Below are positions 1-10,120 of a stretch of DNA of 64,000 nt, piece after piece (positions within the stretch are counted from its first letter, which is position 1; every line of letters starts with the position of its first letter). Under the pieces are notes generated by a model. It saw only the letters and a program-made list of their open reading frames with translations, had not been told where the DNA came from and searched no databases. Source of the stretch: Leptobrachium leishanense (lineage: Eukaryota; Chordata; Amphibia; Anura; Megophryidae); contig CM019064.1 in NCBI GenBank assembly GCA_009667805.1, positions 75,452,400 through 75,516,399 on the forward strand. Direction: 5' to 3'. A program made the position numbers and the translations under genes.

Positions 1-575
1 CTGGGGAAAGTTTAGGCATTTGGGCTGTATGAAAAAGATTTAGTTGGGCGGCACAGTCATCGGGGCCTGCCTTATAGAAGTCCGCAAAGTAGGTACGAAA
101 GTGATCCACTATGTCATTAGGTTTGGTAAGAATGGTTCCGTCTGAGGTCTTGAGTTTTGAAATTAAGGGTCTAGTCTGGGTCTGGGAGCGTACCAAATTA
201 GCAAGAAGTCGACCTTGTTTGTTGCCAAAGCGGAACAGAGCCTGTTTTTGACGTTGGCATGTACGGTGTGCCTGTTCTGTGGCCAGGGAGTCGTATCGCG
301 TCTTGTCATTTTTGTATTTTTGGAGGGTCGTGGAGGTTGAGTCTAAGAGATAAGCTCTATAGCTGCTAAGGAGCTCTGAGTGGGCATCGGAGAGGTGTCT
401 AGCAGTCTCTTTTTTTGTGCGAGCGGCATATTCCATTATTTGACCCCGAAGCACTGCCTTCGACGCAGACCAAAAAAGGTTGACGTCGTCGACGTGCTCA
501 ATGTTATCGTCTGTGTAATTATTCCATGCCAGTTCAACGTGAGAGGTGAAGAGACCGGAGGCAAAATTTAATTTT
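1..575 (-). CDS. Partial L1-clade LINE ORF2 (endonuclease-RT linker and start of RT)
   Basis: Read on the minus strand, one frame stays open from about 575 to the left edge, so the gene continues outside the window. The translation contains FWSASKAVLRGQIMEYAA, then a basic helical stretch, then FRFGNKQGRLLANLV and FRTYFADFYK. These are hallmarks of the L1/Tx1 ORF2 segment between the apurinic endonuclease and the reverse transcriptase. A stop lies just upstream of the first L1-like residues (KLNFASGLF), so the copy looks truncated at its 5' side near 575. The visible ~190 codons contain no stop or frameshift, which suggests a fairly young copy. ORF2p would nick target DNA and reverse transcribe its own RNA. 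Only the linker region is visible, so activity cannot be judged. Confidence 0.88.
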
Positions 576-1075
576 TAACACTTAAAAGTTGGTGTTAAAT
601 GCTTCTGCGGATGCAAAATCATTTAACACGCTGCAAACCCCTCCCCATTAAATCCCATATTTACCTCTCAGGCCGCGACAAAGGGGTGCCCCGATCCTCT
701 GCTTCTTCTCGCCGGGAGCAGATTGAGAATAGGAACAAATAGTTCCTAGTCTCCCCCCACGATAACTCTGCATCACTCCACGATTTCGAGAGAGCTCTCT
801 TGTGCAGAGCTCGCAGCCTGGAAATACAAGCCTCCGTAGGACTCCAGGAGCTGTTACTCACAGAGGCGTGAAAGCACTACTGCGGATATCAGGGAGGTTA
901 GCGCTGCGTTCTGGGGCGAGGTGCTGAGATCGCACCTTCCCCTGAGTATGACGTTAACATGGAGCCTGTAAGGGAAAATCTTCAAGCGTAGATTTTCCTG
1001 CTTACTGTCTCAATGATAGAATCAACATTGGAATATAGCCTACTGTGTCCAATTAATATAAGATGAATATATATA
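576..1075. other. Unassigned stretch
   Basis: About 500 bp downstream of the L1 fragment. Short open frames occur but none has a recognisable domain, and I see no terminal repeats. Confidence 0.4.
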
Positions 1076-1110
1076 CACCCGCTTAGTTTTGAGGTTGAGT
1101 GCAACCTTCT
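1076..1110 (+). repeat. 35-bp direct repeat, left copy
   Basis: Starts CACCCGCTTAGTTTTGAGG and is identical over 35 bp to 3652-3686. Both copies are followed by CTGTT and an A/T tract. The pair brackets the minisatellite region. It is too long for a normal TSD, so it is more likely two copies of one repeat family or a duplicated segment. Confidence 0.8.
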
Positions 1111-1169
1111 ACTGTTTTGTATTTTATATATAGGGAGCTGACAACTCTCATTTGGTATGTACCCCTCCC

Positions 1170-3340
1170 CAGTGGCGTCACTAGGGTTGGTGTCACCCGG
1201 TGCGGTAACTTATGGTGTCACCCCCCCCCCCCCGAGTTTTACGGATTTTTAACTACTCTAACTACTAAATCAGTACTCCCATATAACACTGAATGCTCAT
1301 ACACACAGCGCACATTACTGAGATGTTTATTGCTGTGGAGCTCTCTCATATGCTCACACAAATTTTTGCCAACTGCCAGAAAGTACGATGCCTGTTCGAA
1401 GGCAGTGAAAGCACACATGGATATATATTGCCCCCAGCAGCTCTGGATATATTGCCCCCAGCAGCTCTGGATATATATTGCCCCCAGCAGCTCTGGATAT
1501 ATATTGCCCCCAGCAGCTCACCCATGGATATATATTGCCCCCAGCTCACATATGGATATATTGCCCCAGTTCACAGTTATATATTGCCCCCAGCAGCTCA
1601 CCCATGGATATATATTGCCCCAGCTCACATATGGATATATTGCGCCTCAGCTCACACATGGATATATTGCCCCAGACCAGCTCACACATGGATATATTGC
1701 CCCAGACCAGCTCACACATGGATATATTGCCCCAGACCAGCTCACACATGGATATTGCCCCAGCTCTCATGGATACTGCCCCAGCTCTCATGGATACTGC
1801 CCCCAGCACACATGGATATTGCCCCAGCTCCTCTCATGGATATTGCCCCAGCTCCTCTCATGGATATACTGCCCCAGCTCCTCTCATGCATATAATGCCC
1901 CAGCTGCTCTCATTGATAATGCTCCAGCTGCTCTCATTGATTTTGCCCCAGCTCCTCTTATGGATATGCCCCAGCTCATGGATATTCCCCAGCTCATGGA
2001 TATTCCCCAGCACATGGATATTGCCCCAGCTCAAGGATATACTGCCCCAGCTGCTCTCATGGATTTTGCCCCAGCTCATGGATATGCCCCAGCTCATGGA
2101 TATGCCCCAGCTCATGGATATTCCCCAGCTCATGGATATTGTCCCAGCTCAAGGATATACTGCCCCAGCTCAAGGATATACTGCCCCAACTGCTCTCATG
2201 GATTTTGCCCCAGCTCATGGATATGCCCCAGCTCATGGATATTCCCCAGCTCATGGATATGCCCCAGCACATGGATATTGCCCCAGCTCATGGATATTGC
2301 CCCAGCTGCTCTCATGGATTTTGCCCCAGCTCATGGATATGCCCCAGCAGCTCATGGATATGCCCCAGCAGCTCATGGATATGCCCCAGCTCCTCATGGA
2401 TATTGCCCCAGCACCTCATGGATTTGCCCCAGCGGCTCATGGATTTGCCCCAGCTCCTCATGGATATGCCCCAGCTCACCTCATGGATATGCCCCAGATC
2501 ACCTCATGGATATTGCCCCAGCACCTCATGGATTTGCCCCAGCTCCTCATGGATTTGCCCCAGCGGCTCATGGATTTGCCCCAGCTCCTCATGGATATGC
2601 CCCAGCTCACCTCATGGATATGCCCCAGCTCTCCTCATGGATATTGCCCCAGCACCTCATGGATTTGCCCCAGCACCTCATGGATTTGCCCCAGCACCTC
2701 ATGGATTTGCCCCAGCTCCTCATGGATTTGCCCCAGCTCCTCATAGATTTGCCCCAGCTCCTCATGGATTTGCCCCAGCGGCTCATGGATTTGCCCCAGC
2801 TCACCTCATGGATTTGCCCCAGCTCACCTCATGGATTTGCCCCAGCTCACCTCATGGATTTGCCCCAGCTCCTCATGGATTTGCCCCAGCTCACCTCATG
2901 GATTTGCCCCAGCTCACCTCATGGATTTGCCCCAGCTCCTCATGGATTTGCCCCAGCTCCTCATGGATTTGCCCCAGCGGCTCATGGATTTTCCCCAGCT
3001 CCTCATGGATATGCCCCAGGCCCCCATGGATTTGGCCCAGCTCACCTCCTGGATATGGCCCAGCTCACCTCCTGGATATGGCCCAGCTCACCTCCGCCGC
3101 GTGTTCGCTCCTTCTGAGCATCCGGCGGTGCGCAGCTTGGGAGCTCGTCTGGGGGAGCCACGTGACCAGCCGCGATTGGCTGGTGACGTGTTTCCTCCAG
3201 GCGAGCGCCGAAGCTGAATGCTTTGGACGCTCGCAGGGAGCGAACAGGCGGCAGAAGGTGAAACACCAGCCCTTAGGGTGACGGTGTCACCCTAAGGGCG
3301 GGTGTCACCTGGTGCGGGCCGCACCCCCTGCCCCTCCCTG
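1170..3340. mobile_element. Candidate non-autonomous element hosting a minisatellite
   Basis: The left edge reads CAGTGGCGTCACTAGGG and then GTGTCACCCGGTGCGG. The right edge contains GTGTCACCTGGTGCGGG, a similar block in direct orientation next to CCCTTAGGGTGACGGTGTCA. The left terminus resembles a hAT-type CAGTGGCG end, but I find no matching inverted terminus or TSD on the right. A C-run (about 1218-1232) and the 1.7-kb array sit between. Positions 1384-1411 match a piece of the MITE family seen at 21361 and 56957 (the block around GCCTGTTCGA). The element boundaries are tentative. Confidence 0.45.
1413..3093. repeat. Minisatellite built on a CTCATGGATATGCCCCAG unit
   Basis: About 1.7 kb of tandem units of roughly 15-24 bp, with cores such as CATGGATATTGCCCCAG. 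The first part has longer ATATATTGCCCC(CAG) units, the middle alternates ATATGCCCC and ATATTCCCC, and the last part is the more uniform CTCATGGATTTGCCCCAG. Because most units are multiples of three and lack stops, several frames are open for hundreds of codons on both strands. Those open frames are products of the repeat, not genes. Confidence 0.95.
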
Positions 3341-3651
3341 TTCACAGGTGCTCCACCATGACAGCCTATAAAGGCCTCCAGCTGCCGGGGAGCTCCAGGG
3401 CGAGTTGATCCTGTAAATGCAGACTCGGTCAAGTTAGATAGGACCTGTCAAAGATAGGGTACATTGGCGACTGTGACAGGCTTAAGCAAACTATGATCAT
3501 ACTTTGTGAACTGAATCCATCATTTTACCTCTGTCAGGTTTTTATTAACATTTTTAAAACTGTGTTTTTTTTGCCACAGAAAATGATGGAAGAAGGTGGT
3601 CAATAATATGGAGTGCTCTTTCTTGGTGTTTTGTATTTAATGTCTTTGATG
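3341..3651. other. Unassigned stretch
   Basis: Short GC-rich then A/T-rich sequence between the minisatellite element and the right copy of the 35-bp repeat. No coding signature seen. Confidence 0.4.
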
Positions 3652-3690
3652 CACCCGCTTAGTTTTGAGGTTGAGTGCAACCTTCTGCTG

Positions 3691-3723
<33 letters not shown>
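3652..3723 (+). repeat. 35-bp direct repeat, right copy, with (TA)n microsatellite
   Basis: 3652-3686 is identical to 1076-1110. It runs directly into an uninterrupted TA microsatellite (about 3691-3723). Confidence 0.85.
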
Positions 3724-3726
<3 letters not shown>

Positions 3727-4347
3727 GTAAATAAAAATATATTGTACTGCATAACCGGGTGGTTTTTGAAATCATGAAACTATTATTATAGTCAAAAGTC
3801 TACACAACCTTCCATTTTTTTTCACTTGCTGCTGGAATTGCATTCCACACATCTCTTCTATGTATTAAATATTTCTCACAACGCTTGCAGGTATTTTTCG
3901 TGTAGGTGTGGAACTGTCCCAATAAATGCTCTCAGAAAGAATGAATCACAAGCCAAAGTTGTACAGCGAAGCAAACATGAAATATTTAAAAATTTAGTTA
4001 TTACAATTGCATGATGTATGCTCTTTGAATTATGGGACATGCATGCTTTGCTAGTGTGTCTTTAAGTACATGCTATGCCTTTTGAATGAGTCAGTAGTGT
4101 CATTCAGCAGGCATAAAAAGCAAGTAAATATGTTATTTTTACATATTTACCTGCATTTCTTTCTTACCGTTTCCCACACCCACCTCAGGAGGCACACTGA
4201 GCTAACCAATCAGTGTGTATTCTGTGGAATGCAGAAAAAAACTGAGCCTGTGCGACTGAGTTGCTGCTCCTCCCTCCTGCTCTGTGAACTGAGGGGAGGG
4301 CGGGGCTTAGTGCCATTCCAATCTGTAAATCTTTCACCCCCAGCTAG
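3724..4347. other. Unassigned A/T-rich stretch
   Basis: No coding signature, inverted termini or tandem repeat seen. It ends at the left TSD of the hAT-like element. Confidence 0.4.
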
Positions 4348-5034
4348 TAGTGATGGGAAGTTCGGATCATTTTTGTGAATCGGATCGATTCGGATCGTTC
4401 ATAAAAATGATCCGGATCATGATCCGAATCACCGGATCACTAAGTTAAACAGGGAGGGGGGGGGGAAACACAGAACCTAATAGGCTCACAGTGTTTGTCG
4501 CTACTTATATATAACTGGGTAATGGCGAATATTTGTAGCTGCTCACCTGTATTAGGTGCACCCTTCACCCCTAGTATTAGAACAGTCAGAAAACACACAC
4601 CCATACAGAGCAGTGTCTACAGGGATCGCTTAAAAGTGTATACATGCAGGTATTAATATCCAATGTATCCAATGTATACCGGTGTAGACTTAACTTCTAT
4701 AAACCATCAGGAAGAATTGACTGTAGATTCTCAAACACAGATATCCTATATTGGATCGGTGTTTAGAATCTACACTCAATGCTTCCTGTTGGTTTATAGA
4801 AGTTAAGTCTACACCGGTATTAGACATGTGCACAGCACAAAATTTCGTTTTGAACTAATGGATTAGTCCTAAAATGCAATTTATTTAGTTGCTAAAGAAA
4901 TTCGTTTTCAGTTATTTAGTATGAAAACTAATTTCATTCATCCAAAAACCAATGGATACAATTACTATTGTAGTGGCTCCTCGGAGGGCTGAGATCGCTG
5001 CTTGTTACAGTATCTCAAACTCTCAGCACAATGT

Positions 5035-5164
5035 GGGCCATATTATATAGTTGGTGCTAACTTAACCAGAGCTGTTGTAAACTTCCCAGAGCTATTATAG
5101 CCTATGGAGGTTTTCAGTTTACAACAGCTCTGGTTAAGTTAGCACCAACATTGTAATACTGCCC
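5035..5164. repeat. 130-bp foldback MITE (GGGCCATATTA family)
   Basis: Near-complete inverted repeat with GGTGCTAACTTAACCAGAGC on one arm and GCTCTGGTTAAGTTAGCACC on the other. The same family occurs at 31889-32018 and 49166-49295, and half of it abuts the CR1 element at 23620. Confidence 0.85.
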
Positions 5165-5177
5165 CGTGTCGGGCAAA

Positions 5178-5370
5178 GCTGTTACAGTAACTGACTGCCG
5201 CTCATCACAGCGCTCAGTTTCAGTAAAACAAGGAAATAATATTGTTCTAACCTCTTATATATAAAAATATTATTTACTAGTTTTACTGAAACTAAGAGGT
5301 TAGAACAATATTATTTCCTTGTTTTACTGAAACTGAGCGCTGTTAGTCAGTTACTGTAACAGCTGAGCCT
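5178..5370. repeat. Foldback with arms of about 75 bp
   Basis: CTGTTACAGTAACTGACTG near 5178 pairs with CAGTTACTGTAACAGC near 5350. The arms include the GAACAATATTATTTCC block. It lies inside the inner hAT. Confidence 0.75.
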
Positions 5371-5454
5371 GATACATTGTACTGAGAGATAATGTAACAA
5401 GCAGCCGATCTCCGCGCTCACAGACACTGGATTTAAAGGGCTGAGAAGAAAAGG

Positions 5455-5795
5455 ATCCTCTCTGTATAATGTTTTGAACATCCTCCTGCATTAATTAATA
5501 CCCCTCTCTGTATAATGTATACAACATCCACCTGCATTAATTAATACCCCTCTCTGTATAATGTATACAACATCCACCTGCATTAATTAATACCCCTCTC
5601 TGTATAATATATAGAACATCCTCCTGCATTAATGAATGTCCCTCTCTGTATAGAACATCCTCCTCAATTTATACCTTTCTCTGTATAATGTATAAAACAT
5701 CCTCCTGCATTAATACCCCTCTCTGTATAATGTATAGAACATCCTCCTGCATTAATTAATGCCCCTCTCTGTATAGAACATCCTACTGCATTTGG
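5455..5795. repeat. Minisatellite with unit of about 47 bp
   Basis: About six to seven degenerate units, each with CCCCTCTCTGTATAATG, then an ACATCCTCCTGCATTAAT block. It lies inside the inner hAT and is distinct from the minisatellites at 1413 and 53750. Confidence 0.85.
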
Positions 5796-6825
5796 CATGT
5801 GGAGGGTGCAGAACTTCGGATGTTGCGCTCTTCATTGCTGGTCTCCTTCACTCAGCAATGTAATATCACAAAAAGGACTGACACTAAAATGTAGTGCATT
5901 TTATTTTAGTTTCTTTCGTTTTTTGTACTGAGCAGTTTCGTTTCTCTTGAGTCATCCGAAAACTAAATTATCCCAAAATTCGGACTAAATCGTTTTAGTA
6001 CTAAAACGAATGCACATGTCTAACCGGTATACATTGGATACATTGTATATTAATACCTGCATGTATATATACTTTTAAGCGCTCCCTGTAGACACTGTTC
6101 TGTGTGTTTTCTGACTGGATTCCAGCTGCAGGATGTGCTGCTCTGAGCAGCTTCAACAACAAGAACCAAGAAACTAGCAGTAACTGAAAATGCTTTTATT
6201 CTCATTGAGGACCCCTCGCAGGTTTGCTCTTAACGCCTCCTCCCTGTAATCGAGGTGGCTAACGCATTGCCTGCTGGAAAAAGTTCATATTTCCACAGGT
6301 GTGCGCGGTGTCACCTTCTCGCCTGGTCCGAAGTATCGTGTAGGCGCTACGCGTTAGTTTCCCAATCGTGTGCTGCGGCAGCCAGCTCGGTGAGCTCAGC
6401 ATGGACACTGGACAGATCCATTTCTTTGCAGGCAGCGCGGTGGGCAGCCCCTTTCACCAGGCACCGGAAGTGGAGGTTGCAGTTCCGGATCGTTCAGCTT
6501 GGTGATTCGAATCACTCCGTTCAGTGAAAAGATCCGGATCAAAAGAACGATTCGTTCATGATCCGGCCATCACTACCAGCTACTGCAGAGACAGGGAAGG
6601 AAAGAAATCAATACACACAGGGAGGAAAAGAGACAGCAGAGAGAGGGACAGCATAAAAATAAAATACAGCAAGGTAAGATAGCGAGAGCGCAAGAAAAAG
6701 AGCAGCACTAACTCAACTAAGGTAACCGATTCTGCCCCCTCTGATTTGAGCGCAGAGTGAAACTGTTTTTCAGTTTTTATAATGCTTTTTTTTATTTTTT
6801 AGTTTGCTCCAAAATGAGACTATAA

Positions 6826-7271
6826 GGCTGGGGTCAGACGAGCGCAGTGTTAACGTCCGTGTTGCCGCACATAAGTACGTCCGTGATAGCATATAATTGT
6901 GTTAAATGGAGCCCCACACATGAAGTATGTCCGCACAGAAGTGTGGGGGCTGACGGACGCTGCAAACGGACGCAGGTTAGGCAAGAACGTAATACTGCTA
7001 GAACGGACGTGCAGAGTGCGCCACGTCCACATCGTCCGCATAGCTTTGTGTGTGAGTGATGGAGCGTGGTCAGACGGACTGCATTTATACGTCCAGCATT
7101 TTTCACGGACAAAATGGTTTTGCTTTTTAATTTATTTTCCCTGCTACATCCGTCAAAATATACGTCAGTGAATAAACAGACTGTGTGGCCACTACTGCGT
7201 CTTCCATACTGACGTACGTCCATGTGCACGGATGTACAGTCCGTAGAAATCACGCTCGTCTGACCCTAGCC
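6826..7271. mobile_element. PIF/Harbinger-like MITE, copy a
   Basis: The ends are GGCTGGGGTCAGACGAGCG and CGCTCGTCTGACCCTAGCC. The left flank is TAA and the right TTA, consistent with a TWA-type 3-bp target with one change. The interior is CpG-rich, unlike the A/T-rich surroundings. It reads as the reverse complement of copy b (8300-8749) along its length. Confidence 0.85.
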
Positions 7272-7499
7272 TTAACTGATTTTGCATGTTTCTTTTTTTT
7301 GTTTTGGGGGGGGGGTCGGGGCGCTCCACATTTCTGTGCCTACAGGCTCCTGAGATGCAAATCTGGCCCTGAGTGGGTGGGAAGCAGGCAGGGAATATAC
7401 AGGAAGTGGGAGCTGAAGAAACACCCCTAGCCGAGGGGCGTGGCCGGAGAAGATGAAATGACAGTTTAAAGCAAGAAAATAAACATTTTCTACATTATT
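7272..7499. other. Unassigned stretch with a G-run
   Basis: Contains a run of T then G (about 7290-7316). No coding signature. Confidence 0.35.
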
Positions 7500-7690
7500 T
7501 TTTGAGAAAGGATTTTACCAGGAAGGATACATTGAGATTTCTCTCGTTTTCAAGTATGTCCTGGGTGGCGAGTATGTACCGTTAGGTGTCTTGCCCAAGG
7601 ACACTTACTGGAGAGGTGCTCTTGCTGGGATTGAACCTGTGTCTCCACGGTTATAGAGCAGTGATGTTACCTCTATTCCGCCCAGTCGGC
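7500..7690 (+). repeat. L2-like LINE/SINE tail repeat, copy 1
   Basis: Contains GGATTTTACCAGGAAGGATA, then GGTGTCTTGCCCAAGGACAC and GGGATTGAACCTGTGTCTCC. The same block recurs at 38873 and 45735, and in part at 22250. The CTTGCCCAAGGACAC/GAACC layout resembles L2-clade 3' ends in fish and frogs, which is family knowledge, not tested here. Confidence 0.7.
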
Positions 7691-7892
7691 ACAATTAAAA
7701 CTTTTTTTATTTATTCTCGTTTGTCTATTGGTATAAAAGTGTTTAAATGTCAATTTAAAAAAAAAAATCTAGACTTGCATGTCCTTTTACACACAAGATG
7801 GTACAGCGCCACACAACATGTATCCACCACCACGACACCCCAGATGGCCAAAATTCAGGATATAGTGCTTTCCCCTATACCAATGTACATAG

Positions 7893-8178
7893 AATGCAAA
7901 AAATATATAACCTGAATTGGCGCAAATAATGCTTTCTGGGGTTCTGGAATCTCTCGTATATATGGAAGAAATAATAAACAATAATAGTGTAAAACAGTAA
8001 ATGTTTTTTTGGAAACTGTTAAAATAGTACTGAGATTGGGATAATCGCAGTACTATTTTAACAGTTTCCAAAAAAACATTTACTGTTTTACACTATTATT
8101 GTTTATTATTTCTTCCATATATACGAGAGATTCCAGAACCCCAGAAAGCATTATTTGCGCCAATTCAGGTTATATATT
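7893..8178. repeat. Near-perfect foldback with arms of about 130 bp
   Basis: The left arm (7893 to about 8030) and right arm (about 8046-8178) are almost exact reverse complements around a loop of about 15 bp (GAGATTGGGATAATCG). The outer arm ends read AAAAATATATAACCTG and CAGGTTATATATTTTT. The near identity indicates a recent origin, or correction between arms. Confidence 0.9.
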
Positions 8179-8299
8179 TTTCGCATGTCCCTTTAACTTG
8201 CTATCAGGAAAATGGATGATATGTTGGATGCATTGAGTAACAATTTAGTATGCAATTTTTTTCCCCATGAAGCATTGCAAATTTTAATCATGCACCTAA

Positions 8300-8749
8300 G
8301 GCTAGGGTCAGACGAGCGTGATTTCTACGGACTGTACGTCCGTGCACACGGATGTACATCAGTATGGAAGACGCAGTAGTGGCCACACAGTCCGTTTTTT
8401 TCACTGACAAATATTTTGACGGATGTAGGAGGGAAAATAAATTAAAAAGCAAAACCATTTTGTCCGTGAAAAAAATGCTGGGCGTATAAATGCAGTCCGT
8501 CTGACCACGTTCCATCACTCACACACAAAGCTATGCGGACGTTGCGGACGCAGCGCACTTTGTGCGGCCGTTCTAGGGGTTGTACGTTCTTGCCTGCCTT
8601 GCGTCCGTGGGCCGCGGCCGTTGTGCGTCCGCAGTTCAGTGCGGACGTACTTCGTGTAACGGACTCCGATGGGCTTTCTGTCATGCTATCACGGACGTAC
8701 TTTTAGGCGCAATCACGGACGTGAACACTACGCTCGTCTGACAGCAGCC
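8300..8749. mobile_element. PIF/Harbinger-like MITE, copy b
   Basis: Starts GGCTAGGGTCAGACGAGCG and ends CGTCTGACAGCAGCC, with TAA on both sides (8297-8299, 8750-8752). It has the same CpG-rich interior as copy a but inverted. Confidence 0.88.
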
Positions 8750-9011
8750 TAAACTGCCAATATGTTAATAAAATATTTCATGAGGTCTTTTAATTTTTTT
8801 CTCAAGCAAAATAAATTCTTTCATAAGCAAAATAAATACATAGGTCCTGTGATATAATCACTGGACATCAATGTCACTGCTTCAGATTTCTGCTTTATTG
8901 TGCAGCCATTGCAAGGTAAAATTTCACAAATACAAAATAAACACCTACTCCTGGATGCAGAGGCTAAATTCACACTGGAACACACTGGGGTTTAACATGG
9001 TGGACGGCTAA

Positions 9012-9439
9012 GGCTAGGGTCAGACTAACGCATTTTTTACGTTGTCCGTGAAAAAGTGCGTTCGAACGAATGGACGTATTTTTTCACGGAATATGCGATA
9101 GCGGTCATACGATGCGCATTTTTCGTCCGTGATTTTGTACGGATCATCAATAAAACCCTTTTTGCGTCTGGACGTTATGTTGGCCGGACGTGTGCAGCGT
9201 CTGACGTCTCCCAATCACACACACACGCCGCTATGCGGACGCAGCGCACTCTGTACGTCAGTAGTAGCGGTTTGACGTTCTAGAAAAAATGCGTTCGTTT
9301 GCCACTTGCGTTGCGCGGACGAACTTTCGTGTGGCCGTTCTTTGTATGTTACCCGGCATTGGACGTCATTTGCTGCTAGCACGGCCGTGATTTCGTGCGG
9401 CTAAACGCACGTTAAAAATGCTTTCGTCTGACCTTAGCC
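9012..9439. mobile_element. PIF/Harbinger-like MITE, copy c
   Basis: Starts GGCTAGGGTCAGACTAACG and ends TCGTCTGACCTTAGCC, flanked by TAA (9009-9011, 9440-9442). The interior belongs to a different subfamily from copies a and b, and matches copy e (40409-40836) in reverse. Confidence 0.87.
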
Positions 9440-9442
9440 TAA

Positions 9443-9904
9443 GGCTAATGTCAGATGAACGCAGTCTGAGCGCACTCTGCGTGCGTGCACAACGGACAGA
9501 CGTACTGACGGAAGATACTGTAGACACCACACGATCCGTTTTTCTTGACGGACGTAGGAAAATAAAGGAATTATGGGAAACAAATTTAATATGAAAAATG
9601 ATTCAAATTGGAAAATGATATGAAAAGCCATTTTGTGCGTCAAGGAGCTGGATGTCGCAAATGCTCTCTGTCTGACTTCGTGTCATCACACACACTATGC
9701 GGACGTGGCGCACTCTGCGCGTCCGTCCTAGAGGTTTTACATTCTTGCCTAAATTGCGTCCGTTGCCATCTTGCGTGGTGCGTGTGCACTTCGGTGCGAA
9801 CGTACTTTGTGTGTGGATCTCTATTGATCATGATTCTATGCTACGACAGACGTTAAACTGTGCGGCGACACGGATGTGATCACTGCGTTCGTCTGACGCC
9901 GGCC
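9443..9904. mobile_element. PIF/Harbinger-like MITE, copy d, sharing a TSD with copy c
   Basis: Starts GGCTAATGTCAGATGAACG and ends CGTCTGACGCCGGCC. TAA at 9440-9442 is both its left target copy and the right target copy of copy c. TAA at 9905-9907 is its right copy. Confidence 0.87.
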
Positions 9905-9938
9905 TAAGCCGTTTACCAACCTATAAAAGCAAAATATT

Positions 9939-10120
9939 CAGGTCTATTCAAAGAAAGATGAACCTCAGGAGAATGACTGGAGAAGTGAATATTCTAGGTC
10001 AAAATAGCCAAACCAGAAAAATTCTCCCATTTATCTCACTTTCTAAATCGGCTATATGGTCTAGATTGTTCTCTTCCCCTGCTAGTTCTCCTGATTTTCA
10101 CTTCTCTCTGAATAACCCTG
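9939..10120. mobile_element. MITE with CAGGGTTATTCAAAG-type ends, copy 1
   Basis: The left end CAGGTCTATTCAAAGAAAG is diverged and the right end is CTCTGAATAACCCTG. The body TTCTAGGTCAAAATAGCC matches the better-preserved copy at 43653-43833. Confidence 0.75.

Larger units (their letters stand above)
4821..6022. mobile_element. hAT-like MITE, TAGACATGTGC termini (inner element)
   Basis: The termini are TAGACATGTGCACAGC and GAATGCACATGTCTA. A perfect 8-bp TSD, ACCGGTAT, lies at 4813-4820 and 6023-6030. The element has inserted into the right arm of the surrounding foldback, so it is younger than the outer hAT. It has no coding capacity. The related element at 53499-55169 has the same type of ends. 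Confidence 0.9.
4584..6115. repeat. Long foldback inside the outer hAT, split by the inner hAT
   Basis: The left arm (4584 to about 4738) is the reverse complement of 4759-4820 plus 6031-6115 once the inner element is removed. A loop of only about 20 bp lies near 4739-4758. Arm markers are CAGTCAGAAAACACAC on the left and GTGTGTTTTCTGACTG on the right. Confidence 0.8.
4348..6575. mobile_element. hAT-like DNA transposon (outer element of a nest)
   Basis: The termini read TAGTGATGGGAAGTTCGGAT on the left and ATGATCCGGCCATCACTA on the right. They are flanked by 8-bp near-identical target copies, CCAGCTAG (4340-4347) and CCAGCTAC (6576-6583). The 8-bp TSD and the TAGTGATGG ends fit the hAT superfamily. 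No transposase frame is present, so this is a non-autonomous copy. Its 2.2 kb is mostly later insertions: a long foldback and a second hAT. Confidence 0.8.

Noticed and set aside
1413..3093. CRISPR-like appearance of repeated short units
   Set aside because: The units are contiguous and variable, with no unique spacers of constant length and no cas genes. The rest of the window is vertebrate.
1099..3281. Open frames of 672, 422, 380 and 200 codons over the minisatellite
   Set aside because: They exist in several frames and on both strands because the tandem unit lacks stops. There is no domain, and the repeats vary in length, which does not preserve one frame.
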